Assembly: GCF_000422985.1 (NCBI RefSeq)
Contig: NZ_AUHC01000011.1
Coordinates: forward strand, 59,273-123,272
DNA: 64,000 nt
Direction of reading: 5' to 3'
Source of the DNA: Erythrobacter cryptus DSM 12079
Lineage (GTDB): Bacteria; Pseudomonadota; Alphaproteobacteria; Sphingomonadales; Sphingomonadaceae
Shown: positions 45,430-54,765 of the stretch, piece after piece
Position numbering within the stretch: the first letter of the stretch is position 1
How the letters are laid out: each line of letters begins with the position of its first letter
Program-made: the position numbers and the translations under genes
The notes under the pieces: generated by a model
Database searches by the model: none
The model's input: the letters and a program-made list of their open reading frames with translations, nothing else
What the model was told of the DNA's origin: nothing

Positions 45430-45732
45430 GCGAAAATCTTGTCCCTTGTGCGCGCCGCTCCGGCCGCGCTTCGCTGGCCGCGCACCCTAGCGGCTGCCTC
45501 GCGCTTGTGAAGCTTTTGTTGCGCGGGCGGGAAACGACACGGCCCTGGCCCTGCCCTTTCCATGCAGGGCGTGCCCATGCAGCACGGCGAGATGCAGCAG
45601 CCCCGGCCCGGCAATCGACGGGCCGCAAGCGCAAACGCGCGCCCGCAGGGGCCCGTAGCGAAGCGAAGGAACAGCCCCGAGGAGGTGCCCGCGGAGGCGG
45701 GCACGCAAATAAATTGACCGCATGGCTGTATT
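45430..45732. other. Intergenic region with two hairpins, no gene
   Basis: Between the POT transporter and the divergent GntR gene no coding region can be supported. It holds a hairpin GGCCCG (45605-45610) / CGGGCC (45619-45624) with an 8-base loop, and GTGCCCGC (45685-45692) / GCGGGCAC (45697-45704) with loop GGAG, 28 bases before the GntR start. An AT-rich AAATAAATTGACC follows the second hairpin. It may carry divergent promoters and a regulatory RNA structure. Confidence 0.5.
45685..45704. promoter_or_regulatory. Perfect 8-bp hairpin upstream of GntR gene
   Basis: GTGCCCGC and GCGGGCAC form a perfect stem with a GGAG loop, ending 28 bases before the GntR ATG. It may be an operator for the small GntR protein or an mRNA structure controlling its translation. 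Confidence 0.4.
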
Positions 45733-46089
45733 ATGGCACTGAAGCACCTGATGAGCGCCAACCGCCCGGTCTATCTCAAGCTGCGCGATCAGATCGCCGC
45801 GGCGATCATCGACGGGATCTATGCCGAGGGCGAGATGCTCCCCTCGGTGCGCGCGCTCGCGGCCGAGCAGGGGGCCAATCCGCTCACCGTCGCCAAGGCC
45901 TATCAGCAGTTCCAGAACGATGGCCTCGTCGCGGTGCAGCGCGGGGTGGGCATGTATGTGGTGCGCGGCGCCGCCGAACGGTTGCGCGCAGCCGAGCGCG
46001 AGGCCTTCCTGCGCGAGGAATGGCCCGAGATCCTGCGGCGGATGCGGCGCCTGGGGCTCGATCCGGCCGACCTTGCCGAAAGGGTGTGA
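45733..46089 (+). CDS. Short GntR family regulator (YtrA-type)
   Basis: This 118-residue protein has the GntR winged helix at its N-terminus: YLKLRDQIAAAIIDGIYAEGEMLPSVRALAAEQGANPLTVAKAYQQFQNDGLV, in segments. The C-terminus is only about 40 residues, too short for an effector domain, which fits the YtrA subgroup that usually represses an adjacent ABC operon and itself. No such ABC genes are adjacent here, so the target is unknown. A perfect hairpin lies just upstream. Confidence 0.9.
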   Translation: MALKHLMSANRPVYLKLRDQIAAAIIDGIYAEGEMLPSVRALAAEQGANPLTVAKAYQQFQNDGLVAVQRGVGMYVVRGAAERLRAAEREAFLREEWPEILRRMRRLGLDPADLAERV

Positions 46090-46119
46090 TCGGCCACGCC
46101 TTGCTGACATTTGTGCAGG

Positions 46120-46148
46120 TTGCGCCGATTGCCCAAGTGTGACACTAT
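46120..46148 (+). promoter_or_regulatory. Candidate promoter upstream of ihfB
   Basis: TTGCGC (46120-46125) is followed after 17 bases by CACTAT (46143-46148). Transcription would start near 46155, leaving a leader of about 150 bases before the ihfB ATG. The match is moderate. Confidence 0.35.
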
Positions 46149-46303
46149 CTTGCGCGTCGGCAGGGCGAGTGGTCGCAGCGCCTCGCCGTCAAGGATGAGG
46201 GGGCGCCGCAAGGGTCGCGGGCGCATCGGGACAAAAGCACAGGGGCAACCCGCAAGGGCGCCTGCACGCCGGCATATCCGCGCGCAGGTGCCGGGAGATC
46301 GAG

Positions 46304-46585
46304 ATGATCAGATCGGAATTGCTGCAGGAACTCCACAAGGACAATCCTGAGCTGCGCGCCGAGGAAATCGAGCAGGTGGTGGACATCTTCTTCGACGAGA
46401 TCGCCCAGCGTCTCGCCGAAGGGGGCCGGGTCGAGCTGCGCGGCTTTGGCGCCTTTTCCACCCGCGAGCGCGAGGCGCGCACGGGTCGCAACCCGCGCAC
46501 GGGTGAGGCCGTGGCGGTGCCGGAAAAGCGCGTGCCCTATTTCAAGGCCGGCAAGGAAATCCGCGAGCGCCTGAACGCCAAGTAG
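46304..46585 (+). CDS. ihfB: Integration host factor beta subunit
   Basis: IhfB is half of the IHF heterodimer, which bends DNA in transcription, replication and recombination. The 93 residues match the family: MIRSELLQELHKDNPEL, VDIFFDEIAQRLAEGGRVELRGFGAF, then ARTGRNPRTGEAVAVPEKRVPYFKAGKE in parts, with the intercalating proline in RNPRTGE. The parS site lies 50 bases after its stop. Confidence 0.96.
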   Translation: MIRSELLQELHKDNPELRAEEIEQVVDIFFDEIAQRLAEGGRVELRGFGAFSTREREARTGRNPRTGEAVAVPEKRVPYFKAGKEIRERLNAK

Positions 46586-46629
46586 CCCGCGCGCGCCGCC
46601 AGGCAGGCGGGTGCGCCTTGGGCGCGATA

Positions 46630-46655
46630 GCCAATGTTTCACGTGAAACATTGGC
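46630..46655. other. parS: parS centromere site for ParB
   Basis: The core TGTTTCACGTGAAACA (46635-46650) is the exact parS consensus bound by chromosomal ParB. It sits in a perfect palindrome of 26 bases (46630-46655), extended by CCAA/TTGG and a G/C pair. It lies in the 86-base gap between ihfB and the antiporter. In most bacteria parS sites cluster near oriC, so this part of the chromosome is probably near the origin. Confidence 0.93.
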
Positions 46656-46671
46656 GCGTCCCTCGCGCCTC

Positions 46672-48360
46672 TCACGCGGCGAGCGGCTGCGGGGTGCTGT
46701 CCTGCGCGAGGCCCGGCACCGGCAGGGCGCGCTCATGCCCGAGTGCGGCAAAGACGAGGTCAATGAGCTTCTCGCGCCCGCCGCTCTGGCTCATGTCCAC
46801 CGGCACCAGCCCGAGCGCGTCCATCTCGCGCGCCGCCTCGGCGCCGGGCACGGCGATGATCCGCACCAGATCGGGCACGCGCGCGGCGATCAGCGGGGTG
46901 AGCGCACGGCTCGGCTCGGTCGCTCCGGTCGCCACCACCACCACCTGCCGCCGAGCCATCCCGATCGCCTCCCAGCTGCGCGGATCGGCGGGATTGGCGC
47001 GGTGGACGGGGTAGCCATCGGCCAGCGCCATGCGGAAGCGCGCCTCCTCCGGCTCGAGCGCGAGATAGGCGATGTGGTTGAAGGTGAGCGCATCGGCGAG
47101 CGCGCGCCCGGCCGCGGTCATGCCGATGATCACCACCGGCGCGTCCTCGCCGGCAAGGGGGCGATCGGGCGGGCCGCGCCGCAGGTGCCCGGCAAGCCTG
47201 CGCCCGAGGTTGGAGACCAGCGGGGTTGCCGCAAGGCTGATCGCGATCGCGGTCACCAGCGCGGCGATCAGGCGCGGCTCGGCCAGCCCCGCCACCGCCG
47301 GCAGCGCCAGCAGCACCAGCGCGAACTCGCTCCCCTGCCCGATGAGAAAGCCGAGCTGGATCGAGCCGGGCACCGACCAGCGGTTCATCAGCGCGGCGAT
47401 CACGTTGACGGCGCATTTGACCAGGATCAGCCCCAGCGTGATCGCCAGCACCAGCGGCCAGTCCTCGACCAGCAGCGCCGGATCGATCCCGAGCCCGACC
47501 GAGATGAAGAAGAAGCTGAGGAACAGCCCGCGAAAGGCGTCGATCTCGGTCTGCACCAGGATGCGGTACCGCGAATCGGCCACCGCCATGCCGCCGAGAA
47601 AGGCCCCGAGGGTGAGCGACAGGCCGGCCATGCCGGTGGCCCAGCCCGCCGCCAGCGCCAGGAACAGCGCGGTGGCGGTATAGACCTCGGTGGTGCCCGC
47701 CCGCGCGATCAGGGCAAACAGCGGCTCGGTGAGATAGCGGGCAAAGAGCACCGCGATGGCGAAGGCCGCAAGCGCCTTGGCCGCGGCCAGGCCGAGCGCC
47801 GGGGCGAGCGCCCCACCATCGGCGAGCGCCCCGGCCGCCACCAACAGGAGAATCGCGGCGATATCCTGGAAGATCAGGATCGCCTGCGCCGCGCGCCCGA
47901 CCGGGCAATCCTCCTGCCCGCGCTCGCGGATGAGGCCGATCACCACCGCGGTGGACGAAAGGCCGAGCGCAAAGCCGGCGATCACCGCAAAGCCCGCCGG
48001 CAGGCCGAAGGCGGCAAGGATGAGGGCAAAGGCCCCGCCCGCCACCAGCATCTGCAGCGCCCCGAAGCCGAAGATCGTGCCGGCCTCGGCGCGGATGCGC
48101 CCGAGCGAGAAATGAAGGCCGAGGTTGAACAGCAGGAACATCACCCCCGCCTCGGCCATGGCAGCGACCACCGGGCCGCGGAAATCCTCGGCCATGCCAA
48201 GGCTTGCGAGCGCCAGCCCCAGCCCGAGATAGCCGACGATCGGATTGAGCCTCACGGCCCGGGCGACAAGCGCGGCAAGGATGCCAAGGCCAAGCAGGGT
48301 GATCGCCGGCTCGATCGTGGCGAGCACTCCGTGGCCTGCCTCATCGCCCGCGCCCGCCAT
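46672..48360 (-). CDS. CPA2-family monovalent cation/proton antiporter with RCK-like domain (KefB-like)
   Basis: This 562-residue protein has about 12 membrane segments (residues 10-390) of the cation/H+ exchanger family, with FALGLSSTAVVIGLI, DIAAILLLVAAG and GLFLSFFFISVGLGID, then a C-terminal Rossmann (TrkA-N-like) domain starting APVVIIGMTAAGRALADAL. The usual GxGxxG is changed to GMTAAG, which may weaken nucleotide binding. It probably exports K+ or Na+ in exchange for protons. The ATG at 48360 follows from where the hydrophobic region starts. Confidence 0.9.
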   Translation of the reverse strand: MAGAGDEAGHGVLATIEPAITLLGLGILAALVARAVRLNPIVGYLGLGLALASLGMAEDFRGPVVAAMAEAGVMFLLFNLGLHFSLGRIRAEAGTIFGFGALQMLVAGGAFALILAAFGLPAGFAVIAGFALGLSSTAVVIGLIRERGQEDCPVGRAAQAILIFQDIAAILLLVAAGALADGGALAPALGLAAAKALAAFAIAVLFARYLTEPLFALIARAGTTEVYTATALFLALAAGWATGMAGLSLTLGAFLGGMAVADSRYRILVQTEIDAFRGLFLSFFFISVGLGIDPALLVEDWPLVLAITLGLILVKCAVNVIAALMNRWSVPGSIQLGFLIGQGSEFALVLLALPAVAGLAEPRLIAALVTAIAISLAATPLVSNLGRRLAGHLRRGPPDRPLAGEDAPVVIIGMTAAGRALADALTFNHIAYLALEPEEARFRMALADGYPVHRANPADPRSWEAIGMARRQVVVVATGATEPSRALTPLIAARVPDLVRIIAVPGAEAAREMDALGLVPVDMSQSGGREKLIDLVFAALGHERALPVPGLAQDSTPQPLAA

Positions 48361-48486
48361 TGCCCCTGTGCCCCTGTGCCTGCGTCCGGGCCCACGCCGG
48401 CCCACCTTCCTCCACATGGGGGCTCGCCCGGGTGCTGGCAAGCGCTGGCCATCGCGGGGCCACCTGTGGCAAGGGCCTCAGCCAAG

Positions 48487-48571
48487 GCGGGCGTGGCGGA
48501 ATGGCAGACGCCGGGGACTTAAAATCCCCTGAGCTTGGCTCGTGCGGGTTCGAGTCCCGCCGCCCGCACCA
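48487..48571 (+). tRNA. tRNA-Leu(TAA)
   Basis: The 85-base gene has acceptor GCGGGCG pairing with CGCCCGC, then A and an encoded CCA. The anticodon stem GGGGA/TCCCC has loop CTTAAAA, giving anticodon TAA (leucine, UUA codons). The long variable arm (GAGCTTGGCTCG region) marks a class II tRNA, as expected for leucine. Confidence 0.97.
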
Positions 48572-48607
48572 CGCATGTGCGCCCGCTGGAACAAGGGGGG
48601 CGCGCGA

Positions 48608-48622
48608 TTAGCCGGCTTTTAA
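48608..48622 (+). promoter_or_regulatory. Candidate CtrA-like site upstream of PilZ gene
   Basis: TTAG-N7-TTAA (TTAGCCGGCTTTTAA) is one base from TTAA-N7-TTAA. It lies about 92 bases upstream of the PilZ gene, between tRNA-Leu and that gene. Confidence 0.3.
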
Positions 48623-48713
48623 CGTCTTTGTTCCTATCCCGCTGGGTTGAGCATGGGATCACCGCGTCCCGCTGGCGCTGCACCCCGGCGCGGCGGGTAA
48701 GGGGCGAACTGGC

Positions 48714-49370
48714 ATGGACAAGGCGGCTTCATCGGCGATGTGCGCAGCGCCTGCGGGCGCGCCGGACGGCAATGCGGGCGCAGAACAGCGCGCCGCCCCG
48801 CGCGTCACGCTGCTGATCCGCGCCGCCAAGCTGGTCTCGAGCACCGACGAATTCGTCTGCGTCATCCGCGATGTTTCCGAGACCGGGGTAAGCGTCAGGC
48901 TGTTCCACGATCTTCCCGCCGGCGAGGCGCTGGAACTGCACATGCCCGCCGGCGCGATCTATCCCATCGGCCGGGTGTGGCACCGCGGCAACGAGGCGGG
49001 CTTTCGCTTCCTCAGCGCTCCGGTCGCGGTCGAGGCGCTGGTCAACGAGGCGAGCGACTATCCCAAGCGCGGCCTCAGGCTGTCGGTCAGCCTGCCGGTG
49101 CGGCTGCGCAGCTCGGCGGGCGAGCAAATGGTGCGGGTCGAGAACCTCTCGCAGCAGGGCGCCAGGCTGGCGTGCGAGAGCCTGCTGGCGATCGACCAGG
49201 CGGTGCAGCTCGATCTGCCCGATGCGCAAGGAACGCCGCGCGCGGTGCGCGCCAAGGTGCGCTGGCGGCGCGAGCGGCATTATGGCGTGGTGTTCGACGA
49301 CACCTTCACCCTCGGCGATTTCGCCCGGCTCGCCGCGCGGCTCCAGGCGCCCGAACTGCTCACCGGCTAA
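48714..49370 (+). CDS. Tandem PilZ-domain protein
   Basis: This 218-residue protein contains two PilZ-like units, which in other proteins bind cyclic di-GMP. The first has RAAPR (RxxxR) then DVSETGVSVRL (DxSxxG), the second has KRGLRLSVSLPVRL then NLSQQGARLAC (NxSxxG). Both canonical ligand motifs look intact or nearly so. It is soluble, with no effector domain visible. It is convergent with msrB, overlapping it by 4 bases. Confidence 0.88.
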   Translation: MDKAASSAMCAAPAGAPDGNAGAEQRAAPRVTLLIRAAKLVSSTDEFVCVIRDVSETGVSVRLFHDLPAGEALELHMPAGAIYPIGRVWHRGNEAGFRFLSAPVAVEALVNEASDYPKRGLRLSVSLPVRLRSSAGEQMVRVENLSQQGARLACESLLAIDQAVQLDLPDAQGTPRAVRAKVRWRRERHYGVVFDDTFTLGDFARLAARLQAPELLTG

Positions 49371-49858
49371 GCCGGCACGAAGCGGAGCGCGACACCGTTG
49401 ATGCAGTGGCGCTTGCCGGTGGGGGGCGGGCCATCGCCGAAGATGTGCCCCAGGTGCCCGCCGCAATCGGCGCAATGCACCTCGGTGCGCGGATAGCCGA
49501 TCAGGTAATCGGTGCTGGTGCCGACCGCGCCCTTGTCGATCGCGCGCCAGAAGCTCGGCCAGCCGGTGCCGCTGTCATATTTGTGCGCGGATGAATAGAG
49601 CGGATTGGCGCAGCCGACGCACACGAAGGCGCCCTTGCGCTTCTCGCCATTGAGCGGCGAGGTGAAGGCGCGCTCGGTGCCGGCCCGGCGCAGCACATAG
49701 AACTGCTCGGCCGTCAGTACGCGCCGCCATTCGGCCTCGCTCCTCGCCTTGGGAAAAGATTTGGCCGCGGCCGGGGCGGCGCTGCAGGCGCCCAGCAGCG
49801 GCAGGGCGGCGCCGAGGGCAATGAGGCGGCGGCGGCTGAGGCGTGGGGGCAACATCAC
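49367..49858 (-). CDS. msrB: Peptide-methionine (R)-S-oxide reductase MsrB, exported
   Basis: MsrB reduces methionine-R-sulfoxide. The 163 residues start with a signal that looks Tat-like (SRRRLIALGAALPLLGAC, twin arginine and a possible lipobox cysteine), then the zinc-binding CxxC pairs (CVGCANPL, CADCGGH), HLGHIFGDGPPPTGKRHCINGVALRF with the catalytic cysteine. Its stop overlaps the PilZ gene stop. It complements MsrA (34863-35558), which is also exported. Confidence 0.94.
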   Translation of the reverse strand: MMLPPRLSRRRLIALGAALPLLGACSAAPAAAKSFPKARSEAEWRRVLTAEQFYVLRRAGTERAFTSPLNGEKRKGAFVCVGCANPLYSSAHKYDSGTGWPSFWRAIDKGAVGTSTDYLIGYPRTEVHCADCGGHLGHIFGDGPPPTGKRHCINGVALRFVPA

Positions 49859-49930
49859 GATCTCCTTGAGGCAAGGCCTCGCCTTGCCCCCCTGATACGC
49901 CCGCGCCCCGCGGCAGGTTTCACCCCCGGC

Positions 49931-51280
49931 TCAAAAGCGGGTGATCTCGACCTCGAGCTTGCGGAAGCCGTGGACGAAATTGGCGCGCACCCGCTCGACC
50001 TCGCCCGCCACGTGGACGCGCATCCGCCGCTTGTGCAGTTCCTCGAGCAGCACGCGCAATTGCAGCTCGGCCAGACGCGCGCCGACACAGCGGTGGATGC
50101 CATAGCCGAAGGCCAGGTGGCGCCGGGCGTTCTCGCGGGTGATGTCGAGCACGTCGGGGTTATCGAACACCTCCTCGTCGCGGTTGGCGCTGATATACCA
50201 CAGCACCACCTTGTCACCCTTGCGGATGGTCTGGCCGAAGACCTCGGTGTCCTCGGTAGCGGTGCGGCGCATGTGGGCCAGCGGGGTCTGGTAGCGCAGG
50301 CATTCCTGCACCGCGTTGGGGATGAGTTCGGGGTGTTCCTCGAACAGCTTGCGCTGCTCGGGGAAGCGGTCCATCGCATGGATGATCCCGCTCATGGTGT
50401 TGCGGGTGGTGTCATTGCCGCCGACGATCAGCAGCACCAGGTTGCCCATGAATTCCTCGGGCCGCATCTGGTTCATCGCCGGGGAGTGGATCATCATCGA
50501 GATGAGATCATCGCCCGGCTCCTTGGCCATCGACCGCTCGACCCACAGCGACTGGAAATAGGCCGCCATCTCGTGGAGGATCTGCCAGCGCAGCTCATCA
50601 AGCTCGCGCACGGTGGCAAGCTCGGTATCGCCCGACCAGTCCGACCAGAAGGTGAGCAAGCGGCGGTCTTCCCAGGGGAAGCCGAAAAGGATCGCCAGCA
50701 TCCCCGTGGTCAGCTCGATCGAGACCTTGTCGACCCAGTCGAACACTTCCCCGCGCGGGAGCGAATCGAGCAGTTCGCCGGTGCGCGCCCGGATCTCGGC
50801 CTCCATGTCGGCCACCGCCGAAGGGGTGAACTTGGGCGCCACGGTGCGGCGCTGGCCGGTGTGCTGGGGCCGGTCCATGGCGATGAACATCGGCAGCTCG
50901 CGCCGCTCCAGCCCCATCTCGGCCAGCTCAGCATCATCGGGCCGTTCCAGAATGGTGATCCCGCCATATTCCCAGCTCGAGGAGAAGGTCTCGGGCAGGG
51001 CCTCGATATGCTGGATCGCCTTGTGGCTGACCACCGCCCAATAGGGACCATAGGGGCTTTCGGGGATGTAGTGGAGCGGCCCGGCCTTGCGCATCTCGGC
51101 AAAGATCGGCTGCCAGGTGTCCTCGAAATAGATGTCCGAGCGGCTCACGTCCCAGGGATGGGGGTGGTGCAGGCGCTCCTCGGGATGGGCGGCAAAATGG
51201 GCCTTGAGCGCCTCATAGGCGCTGGGGGCGCGGCGCACCTGCGGGCGCGCAATCGGGCTGGGCGGGGCAATGGTGGCCAT
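49931..51280 (-). CDS. Cytochrome P450, CYP153-like
   Basis: This 449-residue P450 has the I-helix VGGNDTTRNTM, the ExxR motif in ECLRYQTPLAHMRR and the haem-binding loop LAFGYGIHRCVGARLAELQLR. SPYGPYWAVVSHKAI and the FGYGIHRC pattern resemble CYP153 enzymes, which hydroxylate terminal alkyl groups with ferredoxin and ferredoxin reductase. No ferredoxin gene is adjacent, but a class-compatible reductase is encoded at 54749-55993. Substrate unproven. Confidence 0.9.
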   Translation of the reverse strand: MATIAPPSPIARPQVRRAPSAYEALKAHFAAHPEERLHHPHPWDVSRSDIYFEDTWQPIFAEMRKAGPLHYIPESPYGPYWAVVSHKAIQHIEALPETFSSSWEYGGITILERPDDAELAEMGLERRELPMFIAMDRPQHTGQRRTVAPKFTPSAVADMEAEIRARTGELLDSLPRGEVFDWVDKVSIELTTGMLAILFGFPWEDRRLLTFWSDWSGDTELATVRELDELRWQILHEMAAYFQSLWVERSMAKEPGDDLISMMIHSPAMNQMRPEEFMGNLVLLIVGGNDTTRNTMSGIIHAMDRFPEQRKLFEEHPELIPNAVQECLRYQTPLAHMRRTATEDTEVFGQTIRKGDKVVLWYISANRDEEVFDNPDVLDITRENARRHLAFGYGIHRCVGARLAELQLRVLLEELHKRRMRVHVAGEVERVRANFVHGFRKLEVEITRF

Positions 51281-51384
51281 GTCTCTCTCCCGTCGGGCAG
51301 CCTCTGGAGTGGGCCGCTCCCTTCACGAGTCGCATCCTGCCGCAACTGACACCAATGTCAATATGGGTTGCGATTTGCGACCGA

Positions 51385-52656
51385 TCAGGCCGCCTTCCAG
51401 CCCTTGGCCCGGCGCCCGCGCGGCGCGCGCCCGGCCCCGCCCGATTTCATCACCCGCTTGCGGAACAGCAGCGATCCGGCCTTGATAAGCGCCACCACCG
51501 CCAGCCCCTGCCAGGCGAGCGCGAGCGCATGGGTCCACAGCGCCGGCTCCATCGCCGCGCGCGCCAGCATGGCAAAGGGCGAGGACAGCGGGAAGGCGAT
51601 CGCCGCCAGCTCCAGCCCCGATCCGGGTTGCTTGATGGTGTAGGCAGCCAGGAAGAACACCATCAGCTGCATCATCGTGACCGGCATCGACAGGGTCTGC
51701 ACCTCGCGCACCGTGGTCGCCATCGCCCCGATGGTGAGGAACAGCGCGCCGAGCAGCAGATAGGCCATGGCGAAATAGACGATCCCAAGGAGGATGAAGA
51801 GCGGCCAGCCCACCGCGGGCGCGGGCAGGGCCGCCGGATCGAAGCCGGTGACCTTGGCAATCGCTGCCCCGCCCAGCGCCCACAGCCCCCCGGCGATGCC
51901 CGCCCACACGGCAATGCCGACGAAGGAGACCGCGAGCATGGCCAGGAGCTTGCCCATGAAGACCGCGTCCATGGGAATGGCAGCAGCGAGAATCTCGATG
52001 ATCTTGTTGGCCTTTTCCTCAACCAGGTTGGACAGCACCATGCCCGCCAGCAGCATGGTGAGCAGGAACAGCGCCATCTGCGCGATCTGCGCGGTGTGGA
52101 TGCGGGTGGAGCGTTCGGCCGCCGCGCTGGTCGCCACCACCTCGGCGGCAACCGGGGGAAAGCGCGTCGGCGCCGCGGCCAGCGCGCTGCCGGCGATGAG
52201 ACCAACCGGGCCCTGCCAGCGGGCGATCTGGCTTTCGGTGCCCACCAGCCGCGGCGCTTGCGGGGTGCCGGTGAGGATCGCGGCATAATTGCCGCGCCGC
52301 GCCTCCATGAAGGCGCGCGCATCAAAGCCGGGATTGCCCCTCGCCTCGGGCACCTCGACCAGCAGCGGCAAGGCCCCGCCAAGCTGGGGCGCAAGGCCCG
52401 CGCGCGCGGCCAGCATCGCGGCATTATCCGCCGGGGCCATGGCCAGGCCCACCTCGATGCTCACCGCCTCGCGCTGCACCTGCCCACCGATGCTGCCGGC
52501 GAGCGCGCCAACGATCACCGGGAACAGCGGCCCGAGCAGGAAGAACAGGAAGGCCCGGCTCATCAGCACCGCGAGGAAATCGCGCCGGGCGATCACCCAG
52601 GCGGCCTCGAGCGCGGAAAGGCGCGGGCGGGCGGGCAGATCGGCGCTCATGCTCAT
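51385..52656 (-). CDS. ABC-2 type transporter permease (NatB-like)
   Basis: This 423-residue membrane protein has one N-terminal segment, a periplasmic loop of about 150 residues, and five to six C-terminal segments (ALFLLTMLLAGMVLSNLVEEKANKIIEILAAAIP is typical of ABC-2 exporters). With the upstream ATPase it would form an exporter resembling NatAB, a Na+ exporter in Bacillus, though the true substrate is unknown. Its start overlaps the ATPase stop (ATGA). The end is arginine/lysine-rich. Confidence 0.87.
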   Translation of the reverse strand: MSMSADLPARPRLSALEAAWVIARRDFLAVLMSRAFLFFLLGPLFPVIVGALAGSIGGQVQREAVSIEVGLAMAPADNAAMLAARAGLAPQLGGALPLLVEVPEARGNPGFDARAFMEARRGNYAAILTGTPQAPRLVGTESQIARWQGPVGLIAGSALAAAPTRFPPVAAEVVATSAAAERSTRIHTAQIAQMALFLLTMLLAGMVLSNLVEEKANKIIEILAAAIPMDAVFMGKLLAMLAVSFVGIAVWAGIAGGLWALGGAAIAKVTGFDPAALPAPAVGWPLFILLGIVYFAMAYLLLGALFLTIGAMATTVREVQTLSMPVTMMQLMVFFLAAYTIKQPGSGLELAAIAFPLSSPFAMLARAAMEPALWTHALALAWQGLAVVALIKAGSLLFRKRVMKSGGAGRAPRGRRAKGWKAA

Positions 52657-53663
52657 GCGCGGCTCCCTTCGCTGTCGGCCTGCATCTGGCGCGCGGCGGC
52701 CTCGCCGGCGATGGCGACAAAGGCATCGTGGAGGCCAGCCCGCTCGATCGAAAGCGAGCGGATCCCCGCCTCGCCCTCGATCAGGCAGCGCAGCAGCGGC
52801 TCGATCCCGCTGGCCGGCAGGGGGAAGTGGAAGAAATCGCCGCTCCGCCGGGTTTCGGGCGGGAGCGCGGCCATCCACGCCCCTTCGCGCGCGCGGGTCT
52901 CGAGCCGCACCTGCGCCGGGATGCGGTCGCGCGCCGCCTCGACAGAGCCGGCATAGGGCACCTTGCCGCCGGCGATGATCGCCACGCCCTCGCACAGGCG
53001 TTCGGCATGGTGGATCACGTGGGTGGAGAAGATCACCGTCACCCCATCCTCGGCGAGCGCACGGATCAATTGTTCAAGCTTGCCCTGGTTGATCGCATCG
53101 AGCCCGGAGAAGGGCTCGTCGAGCACCACCAGCCGCGGGCGGTGGACGAGCGTGCCCAGAAGCTGCACGGTCTGGGCCATGCCCTTGGAAAGCTGGCGGA
53201 TCTGGCGCTGCGCCGCATGGGCCAGCCCGTGGCGTTCGAGGAGTTCCGCGGCGCGCCTGCGCCCCTCCTTGAGCGGCAGGCCCCTGAGCGCCCCCATGAA
53301 GGCGATCGCCTCGATCGCCTTCATCGCCGGGTAAAGCCCGCGCTCCTCGGGCAGATAGCCGATCAGCCGACCGATATCATGCGGGCGATCATGCCCGAAC
53401 ACCCGGCGCACGCCGGCATCGGGATCGATGATGCCGAGCAGCATCCGCAAGGTGGTGGTCTTGCCCGCGCCATTGGGGCCGAGGATGCCGTAGATCGCGC
53501 CTTCGGGGACGGTGATGTCCACCCCATCGACCGCGCGGGTGCCATCGAAGCTCTTGACGAGGCCGCGCGCCTCGATCGCCAGAGGCCGCGCATCGGCGGG
53601 AATGGCGGCAAAACCTGAGGTCCCATGCGCCGCGCCGAGAAAATTGCTAACCGCCATGTCCAT
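52653..53663 (-). CDS. ABC transporter ATPase (NatA-like)
   Basis: This 336-residue ATPase has Walker A GPNGAGKTTT, the Q-loop in GYLPEERGLYPAMK, and Walker B LVVLDEPFSGLDAI. The signature is LSKGMAQ instead of LSGGQ. The last 100 residues form a C-terminal regulatory-like domain. It partners the downstream permease. The first 25 residues before ARPLAIEARGLVKSF may be a start artefact: M3 (53657) is an alternative. A 10-base inverted repeat overlaps the start region. Confidence 0.92.
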   Translation of the reverse strand: MDMAVSNFLGAAHGTSGFAAIPADARPLAIEARGLVKSFDGTRAVDGVDITVPEGAIYGILGPNGAGKTTTLRMLLGIIDPDAGVRRVFGHDRPHDIGRLIGYLPEERGLYPAMKAIEAIAFMGALRGLPLKEGRRRAAELLERHGLAHAAQRQIRQLSKGMAQTVQLLGTLVHRPRLVVLDEPFSGLDAINQGKLEQLIRALAEDGVTVIFSTHVIHHAERLCEGVAIIAGGKVPYAGSVEAARDRIPAQVRLETRAREGAWMAALPPETRRSGDFFHFPLPASGIEPLLRCLIEGEAGIRSLSIERAGLHDAFVAIAGEAAARQMQADSEGSRA

Positions 53664-53679
53664 GGCCTAGGCGGTTAGC
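53646..53679. promoter_or_regulatory. 10-bp inverted repeat at the ABC ATPase start
   Basis: GCTAACCGCC (53646-53655) and GGCGGTTAGC (53670-53679) are a perfect inverted repeat with a 14-base spacer. The left arm lies in the first codons of the ATPase gene and the right arm lies upstream of it, in the gap to queG. It could be an operator for the divergent genes. Confidence 0.45.
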
Positions 53680-53709
53680 CGGCAGGATTAAACGGGAGCC
53701 TCTCCAAGC

Positions 53710-54748
<1,039 letters not shown>

Positions 54749-54765
<17 letters not shown>

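Noticed and set aside
46585..46672. Replication origin beside parS
   Set aside because: I saw no DnaA-box cluster or AT-rich unwinding region. The parS site alone only suggests proximity to the origin.
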